The position numbers and the translations under genes are program-made. From contig JAVMKO010000003.1 of assembly GCA_032164245.1 (NCBI GenBank), positions 4,350,651 to 4,414,650 on the forward strand: a DNA stretch of 64,000 bases, given 5' to 3'. The stretch is from Sternotherus odoratus (lineage: Eukaryota > Chordata > Testudines > Kinosternidae). A model generated the notes under the pieces. That model was given only the letters and a program-made list of their open reading frames with translations. It did not search any database and was not told where the DNA came from. Positions 31,641-42,830 of this stretch are shown in pieces. Positions within the stretch are counted from its first letter, which is position 1. Each line of letters opens with the position of its first letter.

Positions 31641-33569
31641 TATTTACAGAAATGTTTCATGACATTTAAAAAGTAAATAGAGAAAATTCAATTAAAAGAG
31701 TTATGTATGTTGGGATTTTAATCCTTTCCCTCCTGTGTTTGCAACCAAAATACTTCAGCATTGTACTAGTGTCTGAGAAACAGATGGGAACCAATAAAAA
31801 CTGTTATAATGAAAAGTTAAGCCACAAGGAAAGCAACGAATGAAGTTTCAATGTCTAAACTAAGTGAAGATCAAAACTTTTAAAAAATAAAATAAAAATA
31901 TTTTGCTTTCAACAATTCAGGCAGGGAATACATTTTTTAAAATGTTTTAAAAACCTGATAATGTCTCCCTCCCATGAAGGTCTCATCCTAATTCTTAATA
32001 GTTAGAGATTGTCATAAAGCATGAGGTTTTGTATCCCTCCCCCCAAATTATTACCATTCATTATTATAACTCTGGATATTCTTGTTATCCATTTAAATCT
32101 CCACTCCCTCTCTGAATCATGCTAAATACCTGGTCTCAAAGACATTCATGGCAGAGAGATCCACAGTCTAATTCTGCAGGGAAAGTATTTATCTGTGAAA
32201 GGGGTATTCTGAAGCTAAATTAACGTTTGTACAATGCTTTGAGACCGTCACATGCTATAGAAATGCCATGTGCTAAGAAAAGCAGTAGCTTTGCAGGGAC
32301 ACTTGCTTTTGGAGACTCACATTTTTGGACTCGATCCAAAGACTTCTTATTCTTGATCTCCTACATCAGAGAACAGCCATACAATTCCGTCTACACTGTG
32401 TGTAGGACACGTTTAGCTAACACTCCACATCTGAGATAAACTTGTTAGTTCTTCCTTCCTTTTTTCCTGTGGTTGCAGCGTTTCTCCAATTATGAGGCTG
32501 GCCTCCCCTGAGAGATGCTGATCTCTTCCCAGAGAGGCTCAAGCAAGGACAATGAAAAATGGAATATTATTTCCTTGCTTGTGTAGTGATTTTTCACTTA
32601 GAATTCAGCAAAGGCAGAACCATCTGTTGTGTATGTACTATCCAATAATAGATGGTTCTCAATTTGCTGAATTCTAAGTGGAAGCAAGCCAACAAGAAAA
32701 AGAATGATCCCAGCTCTTCTGTTTCAGAATATACTTCCAAAAGATTAATTTTTTTGCCACCCTCTTGAGACATTTCCAACAAGAGAGGTCATTTGTGGAA
32801 GAAACAGTGAGGCTGACAATTAAGATTCTCTATTTTCCTTATTTTAGTGGTCAAGTTTTCTTTCTTATTATTGTTTCATTTATAAAACAACTAGCAAGGT
32901 ACCAGCTTACATGGTGTTTTACAGAAAAGACAAGATGACATAACTGACAAACTAGGGGCCTGATCTTGTCACACTAAAATCTGTGGCAAGTGCTATTGAC
33001 TTCAGTGTGAGCAGGCTCAAGCTGTAACTCAAACAGGAACAAAATATTAGACATAAGACAGATGGGTCAACAAGTCATGCATGAGAAATTCTGGAAATCT
33101 TGTTGGTGAGGAGCTCAATATAGGAAAGCAGGTGTTTTCTCTGATAGGTCTGTTCACACCAGGCCTTTTTCATGGTCAGTTACAGTTCATTTAGAATCCA
33201 GCAATGTGCACAAGTAGTTTAAATTATTTCTTCCAGTGTGCATAACCATGCATATGTCAATAGTGACTTTCATCTGCTTTAGGTGGATTGTTCACCTGAC
33301 TTTGTTAGGTTCTACTGTAGTTCCTCAAATCTTCCCTTTAACCTAAATAATATTATATCATCTGCACAATTAACTAAGAGTATTGATGTTTAAATTATCC
33401 GTTTTCAAAGTTAACAACCTTTACAGAGGAATGGGGTCAGTTCCCATCTCTCAGAACTATTGTTTCAGGCCGGCTACAGTCTCAGGCGGACAGCACTGCA
33501 TCGGGACTCATTTACCCTGAGGTTTTTAGCCACCAGTGCACCAGTTACACTAATGCAACAGCACTGATG
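31641..33569. other. AT-rich sequence, no gene recognised
   Basis: No gene or named repeat recognised apart from the hairpin at 32595-32680. Confidence 0.45.
32595..32680. repeat. Isolated 28-bp-stem hairpin
   Basis: An 18-base perfect arm (32595-32612 with 32663-32680), a 3x3 internal loop, a further 10-base perfect arm (32616-32625 with 32650-32659) and a 24-base terminal loop. Outside it, CTTGCTT and AAGCAAG can pair across an asymmetric bulge. The size resembles a microRNA precursor; it could equally be a small palindromic transposon. Confidence 0.75.
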
Positions 33570-33574
33570 CAAAC

Positions 33575-33905
33575 CCAATATAGATAGACCTTTAGACCTG
33601 GAAAGGACTTCAAGAGGCCATCTAGTCCAGTCCCCTGCACTCATAGCAGGACTAAGTATTATCTAGACAAGCCTGACAGGTGTTTTTTAAAAATCTTCAA
33701 TGATGTAGATTCCAAAGCCTCCCTAGACAATTTATTCCAGCGCTTAAGCACCTTGACGGGAAGTTTTTCCTGCTGTCCAACCTATAGCACCCTTGCTGCA
33801 ATTTAAGCCCATTGCTTCTTGTCTCATCCTCAGAGGTTAAGAGCAGCAGCAATTTTTCTCCCTCCTCCATGTAACAATCTTTTATGTACTTTAAAACTTA
33901 TCATG
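33575..33905 (-). mobile_element. CR1 LINE 3' region fragment
   Basis: Read on the plus strand, AGGCCATCTAGTCCAGTCCC, CCTGACAGGTG, TTTTTCCTGCTGTCCAACC and CCCATTGCTTCTTGTC are the complement of CR1 3' sequence. The LINE is truncated. Confidence 0.85.
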
Positions 33906-34678
33906 CATTGCACTGATGTAAACTATGACTTGCACCAATGAGGGTACTCTGCCACCAGTCTTCACAGCTCAGGCATAGGGGGGTAGGTTACCACTGCGGC
34001 TGAAGGAAAGAGCATGGCTAGACCGCCTCCACACTATGGCTATACTTGCCTGTTGGAACTGCTCCTTGGAGCCATAAGCAGATAAATGTGAGAGCAGTCC
34101 CAAGGCTGCTCTAACTTATACCAGAAGCTGGCCACATAATACAGGGCGATATGGTGGGTGGGATAACCCACCTTTGCCCACCGACAGCTTCTGCATTAAA
34201 GATAGTCCAACTGTCAGTTTTAGCTGAACAGTGTCTTGTTAACATCTGTTTCACTTAGGATAAAATATTGATCTATTTAAAATTGTAATGAGCTGGAAGG
34301 GGAATGTCCTGGAAATTATAAAAGTTTTATATGATACCAAGCTCAGATTTTCTTCTCCTAATTGGATAACACTACTCTCACATTCTTTAGATATCAATGT
34401 GATAGGTACCATAGAGACAAACAAACACGCTTCTCTTACTAGCTAAGATATTACAAACAGTATAACTGGGAGAATCACAGTGTTGCTTATGATGTGACCC
34501 ACAGCCACAGGATAATGGAAAAAATCCTGAAATTTTAAAACCCCTTTTTTGGGGTCGACAATCCTTTTAACTGCATTAAGAAGAAAGTTTTAAACACTTA
34601 TTGCCAGAGCTATGCCAACATTTTGACAATGCTAGTATGCTAAGACAAAAAAAGGCATGCTAATTTTGAGGCCATAAC

Positions 34679-34916
34679 AAAATCTGGATGTAACAAAGAG
34701 TCCTGTGGCACCTTAAAGACTAACTATAAAGTTTTGAAGCATAAGCTTTCGTGGGCTAATACCCACTTCGTCGGATGCATCCGACGAAGTGGGTATTAGC
34801 CCACGAAAGCTTATGCTTCAAAACTTTATAGTTAGTCTTTAAGGTGCCACAGGACTCTGTTACCTCTGCTATTCCAGAGCAACACGGCTACCTCTCTGAT
34901 TCTTAAAATCTGGATG
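34679..34916 (-). mobile_element. Fold-back retroelement, locus C (perfect centre)
   Basis: The element spans 34691-34904 between perfect 12-bp duplications AAAATCTGGATG (34679-34690 and 34905-34916). The head lies on the right only. The two arms of about 85 bases meet at CGGATGCATCCG with no loop, so the centre is a perfect palindrome of more than 100 bases. Confidence 0.88.
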
Positions 34917-36360
34917 AACATAGAGGAAAAATCTATAGAACATATACATAAGTAGGGAATGGCATCTCATCGTAGAGCTTCTGATTTTGAAGCCCACAAA
35001 CGTGATTCACCATGTCCACTGAATCTTGTGTGATTGTTTTCACCAGTGGAAAGTAGGTTTAACAGGATACCATTTTGATTTGATTGGTAGCATTGTATAC
35101 TCACTTTGTACCGGTGTAAATGACCACACAGGGAATAGGGCAATGGGGACTAGAGCGTCAGATGTGCATATAACTCATGGACATTAATAGGAGTTTTGCC
35201 TGTGCAATTAATTGGGAGTTAGGAATCCTTTCCCCCCTCCTCCCCATCTCCTGGCTCTCATCTTTACTAGCCACAGCCTGGGAATGCAGTGTTGTTGCTG
35301 TATTGCAATGTTCCTGCTGTATTGTTCCCCCACCCCAAACTGATTTCTAAGGTGCAATGTTATCAATCCCAGACTTCATTGGGCTCAGTTCACTGACGTT
35401 CTTCTACATACCCCCACAATTACTTCTGAATGTCCCTTTAGGAGCTTTTGTCTCTTGCTATAAAGAGTTGCTCGCCTTTGAAAAATCCTTCACTTGAGAA
35501 ACCTATTCTAAATACTTGGACCCTCTTAGCCCTAGGACACGTCTGATTGATTAGAACCTGGAAGTTATCCAAGACATCACTTTGAGTGAAATTAAAAATA
35601 CCATCTTGTCTATGGATCTGGGAACACTTGAGCACCTGAAGGGCAGGCACTTCAACTACAGGAAGTACTTTCAATAACACAGCACCTCTTATTGTATTTT
35701 GGAGATGGCCTTGAATTACAAACCTGGGTCCCAGCATCCCTGAGCTAGGTGGAAGCACAGATTTGGACCTAAGCTCTGTAGGATGGCTCGTCTTTGTGAA
35801 ACGGAGCAAACCAAAACCTCAGATTTAAAAATCCCTATGTTTTGGGGGCAGTTCAGAGCCAGCCCCAAACGTGGCAAATTAGCCTCTTTTTTAAAACTCC
35901 GTTTCCTATGGCTGCCTTCCTCATTCTAAGTGAAGCACGGAGTGATTTTGAGGGAAGACAAGTTTAGCTTCGCTTCCACTAACTTGGTCTGAAGGAGGCT
36001 CCTTTGTAGTTTATCTAGTAGCGTGGCTGCAGCTGTCATTGGACCACAAGGGCCTCAGCTTGCCTCTCAGCTGTATTAATGTGCAGGATGTACTCATAAA
36101 CAGAACAGGTATTAATCAGAAGCCTTCACCAACGGGTCACGTCTGCATTGCTGTCTAGACTAGCTGAGAGCCACAGGAACATTCACTCATAGAAACCACA
36201 AACATTTTCTCTATTACTGATCCCCTTACCTTCAACCTCATCGGAGGGCATTTCCAGCACTAGCTTACGCCAGGACAATTTGCACTTCTACAGCACCGTC
36301 CCTTCAATGAGCCTGCTGGGCTCCACAAACAGAATTCATCTTTGCAGTCCTCCTGCAGTT
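34917..36360. other. No gene recognised
   Basis: The minus-strand 123-codon open frame at 35438-35809 has no recognisable domain and I do not call it a gene. No repeat family was identified. Confidence 0.4.
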
Positions 36361-36440
36361 TAGATATTATCCCTACTTTACATACAGGGAAACTGAGGCA
36401 TGTGAGAAGTTAAATGAGTTACTTAAAGTCATATGCTATG
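36361..36440 (-). repeat. MIR-like SINE fragment
   Basis: The plus-strand words ACTTTACATACAGGGAAACTG and GTTAAATGAGTTACTTAAAGTCA are the complement of the MIR core. Confidence 0.6.
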
Positions 36441-36802
36441 GGACAGGTTAACGTGGGGGACTTAGTGCCTAACTACCCCTTTAGGTTTCTAAGTCTAAAT
36501 CAGCATTTGTGGCATTCACAAAGGTCCTGCATAGCTGCTACCTAACCCTGTTTTAGGGCCTAAATTTTCTCCATGCCTACGTTTCTGCTGGTGGGTGCAC
36601 ACACACAGTCACCTCAGTCCTAACCCAAACAAGCAGCTCTTGCACCTAATCCCTAATGGGATTCATAATTTAGGGTCTCCCTCATCTGTCTTTCCTGCAG
36701 CTTCCAATCTAGTAGAGATTCCAAAAGGCTGCTGTCAATCATATCTATCAGAGGGGTCCTCCCACTAACAGCCCAAAGAAGCACACATATGCACCCTTTA
36801 CT

Positions 36803-36930
36803 CAATAGCCCAGTGGCTAAAGCACTCACTTGAGATGTAGGTAACTGGGGTTCAAATCCCCATTCTACCTAATGTGGGGCAGGGACTTGAACCCAAGTCT
36901 TGTATATCCCAAGTAAATGCCCTATGCAGT
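36803..36930. mobile_element. Two tRNA-like SINE heads in inverted orientation
   Basis: The left half has a tRNA-like A box (TAGCCCAGTGGCTAAAGC) and B box (GGTTCAAATCC) on the plus strand. The right half, read on the minus strand, has CTTGGGATATACAAGACTTG followed by GGTTCAAGTCC. This is an inverted pair of related tRNA-derived heads. Confidence 0.6.
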
Positions 36931-36964
36931 CTGTTCTGTATGGGGAGGGGGGAACAGATGATCT

Positions 36965-38770
36965 AGTCATCACATGCTGATAACTCTCTTAATTCCACTA
37001 GTATATCTGAAGGACATCAAACAGAAGCTTCTGAAGTTAAACATTTTTAAATCAGCCTGTCCACACAATTTCAAGTCAAGAGTTTTAAAAGAGCTGGCTG
37101 AGGAATGTGCTGGACCCTTAATTCTTGGATCACTATGGAAGTTCCAGAAGAAAGCTAATGTGCCAATTTTTGGAAAATGTAAATGGGATGAGTTGGGTAA
37201 TTATAAACCTGTCAGCCATACACTTATCCTAGGCAAGATAATGGAGATGCTGATATGAGACTTGATTAATAAAGAACTAAAGGAAGGTGATGTAATGAAT
37301 GCAAATTAAGATGGGTTTATGGAACATAGATCCCATCAAACTCACTTGATCTTTTTTTTTATGAGATTACAAGTTTAGCTGCTAAAGGTAATGGTGTTGT
37401 GGTAATAGACTTCTGTAAGGCATTTAACTTGTTACAATAACATTTTTTATTTTAAAAAGTGAGATAAAGCTAACATCTCTCTCTCTTTGCCCATCACCCC
37501 GCAGCTGGGGTACAGGCCACCAACTGGTGTTGGTGTTTCAGTAGCAATTGGTTCCCTACAGGGTGGAGTTGTTAGCCCTACGCCCATGTTAAGCCTACAA
37601 CACCTGGTATTCCCAGGAGGTCTCCCATCCAAGTACTAGCCAGGCCTGACCCTGCTTAGCTTCTGTGATGAGACAGGATCAGGCGTGTTCAGGGTGGTTT
37701 AGCCATATATTAAAGCTAACATGGCACTCATTAAATGGATTAAAATTGGCTGATAGGTCTCACTGTAAATGGGGAATCATCTTGATCAAGCAGGTCTGTT
37801 TCCAGTGGAGTCTTGCAGGGATTGGTTCTTGGCCCTATGCTATTTATCATCATCAGTAACCTGGAAGAAAACATGAAATCACTAATCAAATTTTCAAATA
37901 AAACAAAAATTTGGGAAATGATAAATAATGAGGATGAGTCACTGATTCAGAGTGATTTAGATCACTTGATAAACTGTGCATAAGAAAATCAGTTTTAATA
38001 TGGCTAAATGTAAGTGTGTACATCTAGGAACAAAGCATATAAGCCATGCTTACAGCATGGGGGACCGCATCCCGGGAAGCAGTGACTGAAAAAGATTTGG
38101 GGGTTGCGGTGGCTAATCTGCAGAATCTGCAGAGCTACTAGGATGATGCGGTGGCCAAAAGAGTTGATGTGATCCAGGGATGCATAAACAGGAATCTCAA
38201 GGAGCAGCAGAGAGGTTATTTTACCTTTGTATTTGTATTGCTGAAATCCTGTGTCCAGTTCTGGTGCCCACAATTCAAGAAGGATGTCAATAAATTAGAG
38301 GGGTCAGAGAAGAACTGTGAGAATGAATGAAGGCTTAGAAAATGTGCCTTGTAGTGATAGACTCAAGGAGCTCAATCTGTTTAGTTTTACAAACAGAAGG
38401 TTAAGGGGTGACTAGATTAGTCTATAACTACCGAGAGGAGGGACAAATATTTAACAATGGGTTCTTCAGTCTAGCAGAGAAAGGTCTAACATGAAATTGT
38501 GGCTGGAAGCTGAAGCTAGACAAATTCAGAGTGGAAATAAGGTGTCAATTTTTCATGGTAAGGGGAATCATTAACCACTGAAACCATTTGCCAGGGGTCG
38601 CGGTGGATTCTCCATCACTGACAACTTTTAAAACACGAGTGGATGTTTTTCTAAGATCTGCTCTAGGAATTGTTTGGGGTTGGGGTGGAGAGGTTCTCTG
38701 GCTTGTTTTATACAGGTGGTCAGACACGATCACCATGGTCCCTTCTGGCCAGAGACTCTATGAAGGCCCT
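36965..38770 (+). pseudogene. Degenerate CR1-clade LINE (RT part and 3' region)
   Basis: Conceptual reading gives reverse-transcriptase-like fragments with stops and frame changes (for example KPVS...GKIMEMLI near 37200 and VVVIDFCKAFN near 37400). The 3' part contains CATCACTGACAACTTTTAAA and GGTCCCTTCTGGCC. The same element recurs at 59610-62000 and the two align in order. This copy is interrupted at 37477-37710 by a 5S-derived insert. It is an old, dead copy. Confidence 0.75.
37465..37722 (-). mobile_element. 5S-rRNA-derived retroinsert with 12-bp duplication
   Basis: Perfect duplications TAAAGCTAACAT at 37465-37476 and 37711-37722 flank a 234-bp insert. On the minus strand its 5' part (about 37704-37591) is 5S-rRNA-like, retaining AAGCTAAGCAGGGTC (A box), the intermediate element and TTGGATGGGAGACC (C box). 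An unrelated body of about 110 bases follows, ending in a GA-rich run. This is the structure of a 5S-headed SINE, or a 5S readthrough retrocopy. The mutations at the 5' end and in the loop argue against a functional rRNA gene. Confidence 0.85.
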
Positions 38771-38984
38771 GGGCTATGGGGTACCTACTAGTGAGGATCA
38801 CTCAAACTCTCCTGTTGAAGCTGTTCCACTTCGTAGAAGACAGTGAGTGCCCTAATAACCACCCAGCTGCAGAGTCCATCTCTCTTGCTCTCTCTCTGGG
38901 CCTATAAATATATAATTATTTATACCAAATGGAACCGCTTTAACAGAGGAGTTTGAGGAAGACCTGCCCTATAGCCAGGGGACT

Positions 38985-39095
38985 CAGCTAGGAGGGCAGG
39001 GTTCAAGTCTCTACTCCAGATCCAGCAAGGTGTGGATTTGAACCTGAATTTCCCACAGCCTGGGTGAGTGCTCTAACCACTAGGCTACTGGCTGA
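38985..39095. mobile_element. Inverted tRNA-like SINE pair
   Basis: The plus strand has GGCAGGGTTCAAGTCTC (B-box-like). Read on the minus strand, the right half gives TAGCCTAGTGGTTAGAGCAC and GGTTCAAATCC. This is the same inverted two-head plan as at 36803-36930. Confidence 0.55.
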
Positions 39096-39743
39096 AAGGG
39101 CATAATTTTTTCCTTGAGAAAGGACCGAACATGACTGAGCTACTTCTCACCAGGTAATAGAATCCAGCGAGGTCTCCCTTGGAGGGGGCAGAACTTAAGC
39201 CACACCCCTCGTTTCCTTTTACTCCGGGCTAGTTTAGGCTGCTCCCTGCTCTGTGCGCTGGCTTCTGGGAGTCCATTTTTAGGTGTGTAACTCTCCCTAC
39301 GCCTTGTGTAGGGAGATTGGGCACCTCAGTCAGGGTTGTGGATTCCACCTGGAGTAGGGCACCTAATGTTAGGTGTAGATTTGCAAAGGGACCTTAATCA
39401 CTGCAATGCTCAACCTAAGTTTTTGGTGTAGGTGGAGACAGATCCAGCACCTCCTGTTTCCCATTCCTATGCTTTAACTATAAGACTGTCCATGCCCTCT
39501 ATAGTTGTACAAGCCCATTTCTTCTTTTCATCATTCTTCTGCTGAATTAGATGATGGACTATAGGACTTTGGTACTGTCATAGGATTGCCACGGTGGACC
39601 GGACCATTGGTTTGTCAATCCACGTACTCTGTTCATGCACCCGCAGAAGGCAAAAAATATCTCAATGTGCTATTTAATGCACAATACTCCTGGCCAATGG
39701 CCATGAAAGTAAATTCCTTCCTGAACACTATGCTAACCTTAAG

Positions 39744-39855
39744 CAGGAGACATGGCCGTTGGTGACTTGGTCAGGAGACATGACCGTTGGTGACTTGGTC
39801 AGGAGACATGACCGTTGGTGACTTGGTCAGGAGACATGGCCGTTGGTGACTTGGT
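39744..39855. repeat. 28-bp tandem repeat, 4 copies
   Basis: Four consecutive units of CAGGAGACATGRCCGTTGGT plus GACTTGGT. Units 1 and 4 have G, and units 2 and 3 have A, at one position, and are otherwise identical. Confidence 0.95.
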
Positions 39856-40114
39856 ATGTATGACTATTATTAGTCGGACTCAGACACTTTTAAAATATAG
39901 TTGCAATAGATGTAGCCAAGAGCAGAATTTAGCTCAGTGTAAATGTAGATTAACTCTGTTTATTTCAATGGAGTTACTCTTGCTTTACATTGGGGAGAGG
40001 GAGAGCAGGGTTTGGTCCTCATAAGGCAGGAAATGACACAGGCATTTCTCAAAGAAAGTCTGAAGAAATACTAGTTCAAAATTATCATGCCATTTAGTCT
40101 CATCAAGTGACCAC

Positions 40115-41580
40115 CACATTTGTTTTAGAGGGCAGAGCCAAAGAAAGGGACCAAGCAGGTGTCACTAAGCCCTTCTGTGGGCTGCTGCCCTAGCTCCCCA
40201 GCGCAAGGAGGATTCAAAACCACACCCATCGTCTGTTCAGGCCTTTTCTTGGTGCAACCAATGCATAGCGCCCTAACCATCTTTAGCAACCCCCCGCCCC
40301 CGCCCCAAATGAACTAGCTGAACATGAACCCGACAGCTAATCAGAATCCTTTTCCCCCGACACAAATCCTCCTTGCTAGAGTCTCCCCTGCTCCAATTCT
40401 AGCAGCTCCTCTCCAGTCTTCTTTCTCCAAGGTCTACCACAGGAGCCCATTGACTTTCTGTAGGTCTGTGGCTCCGGTAACCATTTTTTAGCCTTTATTG
40501 GAATCAGGTGCCCATCCAGTAGTTACCTGACCCCTTCCTTACTGGGGTTGATAATCCCATCTACCGGGTCCAATCAGCCTAAGTTTGCTCCTTGCCACAG
40601 CCCTCTGCAGGGCTATTCTAACCCTTTTCTGTAGGGGCAACCGCCCCACTCCACTCATGTAATCACAGGAGATGGGACTTTATGAAAAAACAAGTGTAGT
40701 GAAAAGCGAGTGCACCCCCTAAGTGCCCAGTCTCCGTGCATGTACCTGGGCTCTCTTGCTCTCTGTTTGCGATGGGTGTCCGGTGACTCAGCCCTCCAGC
40801 CAAGTCACCCACAGTCTGTGTGTGAGATAAGACCCAGGCAAAACCCTTCCAGGATACATGTCCAACAGGGGCCTCTCTCAGTGCCCTCTGGAATGTCTCT
40901 CTCAAATTGTCCCTGCTCTGGTATAGAGCAGTGCCCCGGGGCTCCCTCCCTGGAAGCAATGTCTTCGTCCTCTCGGGGCCTTTCTGGCCACAGCTCTCCA
41001 GCTGGGCCACTATGGTTCAGTTCCCCTGTTGGGGTGCCTCAAGTCCAGGCTACTTTCCAAGTGGCTGGTGAGAGGGGGGACCCAGGCTTGCCTTCTACTC
41101 TGAGTCCCAGCCTAGGGACCCTATAGAGAGCAGCCAGGCCATGTCCCTTCATGTAAGTCACACGCTGCTCTAAGTCCCTGGGCCACTTCTCCATGGCTGC
41201 AGCATGTTCTCCACCCTTACTTTAGGGCTTTGTCCTGGTTGTGTCCCAGCAGCCAGCTCATAGCTTCTTTGAATTCCCTTCAGCCTCTGCTAGCACTTCT
41301 CTATCCAAAGGCCTATAGCACCCCCCAGCCAACCAGCCAGGTACACAATCTACTCTCCACCAGCTCTGGCAAGGAACTGACCTTGCTTTGACCCTGCAAT
41401 TCTTCTTATACTAACCTGCTGAGCTGGCCCGATTAGTTGCTTCCTGAAGCCTCTCTAATTGGCTTCTTCCCACACAGCCACTCTAGGCAGCTTGTAGGAC
41501 CTCTCTACTGCCCCTTTTTGGGGGCAGGGCCATAAGGCCTCCAGCAAGAGGCCTTAGAACCTGGTCCACCCTGTCAGAAC
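40115..41580. other. C-rich repeat-like block, class not determined
   Basis: This compositionally distinct, C-rich block has sharp AT-rich borders and contains phrases also seen near 44.1-44.7 kb (CCTCTCTACTGCCCC, and AGGGACCCTGAGCC / GGACCCAGGCTTGCC). It resembles an old LTR or MITE interior. I could not define termini. No coding region is supported. Confidence 0.35.
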
Positions 41581-42582
41581 AAGATACCACAATAATTGTG
41601 ATAAAATCATAAGATGGCAACTCTGTGAAGGATTATATCCCCACGGAGAACTGTCTAGATACATTTATTTTTAAATTGTTCCTTTCCATGCATTCTGCTG
41701 ATTATTTTTTTTTAAAGGCCCAGAATTTTTGTAAAGAAAGAGTAACTCTTTTTTAAAAAATATTCTTTGTATTTAGGAATATTCTTAAAAGCTACATTAG
41801 ATCCTAGATATTCTGCTTTCTAGGTGACCTAAATCCTAATACACCTAAAAGAATCCACCTGCTAGAGATGTGATTAACAGCGTTGGAGATGAAAGTGAAA
41901 AGTAGTCCCATCTCCTCCTTCATGAGTAAAATGTGAGGCACGCTAGTGAATCAGGATTGATGGACTTTAAAGACTCAGTTTAAGGGAGTTATGTCTTAGT
42001 TTGTAAATGTTTAGCTGTCTTGCAGCAGCCCAGGGATGTGCCGTCTAGTCTCCATAAAGACAGTAGTAGAGGAATGGGTTTAATGGGCAGAACTGAAATA
42101 GAGAGTCAGTCTCCATTGCTGAAACTACAGACTTGGAACCTACAGATGTTCTTATAGGACTGCTAAGGGATCAAAGTACAGTCCCAAGGTATGCGAAGAA
42201 TGTTATCACCGGATTGATGAGTGATCAAATGATGGCCTCAGAATAGCAGGCTGTTATCGCAGGCTGATCAGCAATAACAAAAGAGTGTCTAATAATAAAA
42301 TGAAATACACACCATATTACTATGCTTGTTACCTATTTTAAAAGCAGAGGTGGAACCCAGGCTTGAAGTTCAGACCTGGATTTGATCTTCAGAAGCTCTT
42401 GTGAAGGAATACAAGGGCAATCATCAACAAATCCTGTATTATTCATGATCTGCTTTGAGGGAGACCTTCCAACCTGGGCAACATCACTAAGACCTGGCCA
42501 GATAACTTCTCCAACCCCCTATTGACCCTGATGGTCCAGTTGGTTTTATTAACTGTTCAGCTAAAAAGAAGTCAAAAGTAAC
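41581..42582. other. No gene recognised
   Basis: AT-rich sequence without a recognisable gene or repeat family. Confidence 0.45.
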
Positions 42583-42830
42583 CCAAGAAAGAAAGAATCA
42601 GAGAGGTAGCCGTGTTAGTCTGGAATAGCAGAGGTAACGAGTCCTGGGGCACCTTAAAGACTAACTAAAGTATTGAAGCATAAGCTTTCGTGGGCTAATA
42701 CCCACTTCGTCGGATGACTGCTGCTTGCATCCTACGAAGTGGGTACTAGCCCACGAAAGCTTATGCTTCAATACTTTAGTTAGTCTTTAAGGTGCCCCAG
42801 GACTCTTTGTTACCTAACCAAGAAAGAAAG
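42583..42830 (+). mobile_element. Fold-back retroelement, locus D
   Basis: The element spans 42596-42817 between perfect 13-bp duplications CCAAGAAAGAAAG (42583-42595 and 42818-42830). The head AATCAGAGAGGTAGCCGTGT is on the left only. The arms are separated by an 11-base centre ACTGCTGCTTG; the second arm therefore extends a little further into the parental sequence than the first. Confidence 0.88.

Noticed and set aside
35438..35809. Minus-strand 123-codon open frame
   Set aside because: No domain or homologue recognised, no splice context, and the flanks look non-coding.
37591..37704. Functional 5S rRNA gene
   Set aside because: Promoter boxes are present but it sits in a retroinsert with target duplications, carries mutations, and lacks a T-run terminator at the 5S end.
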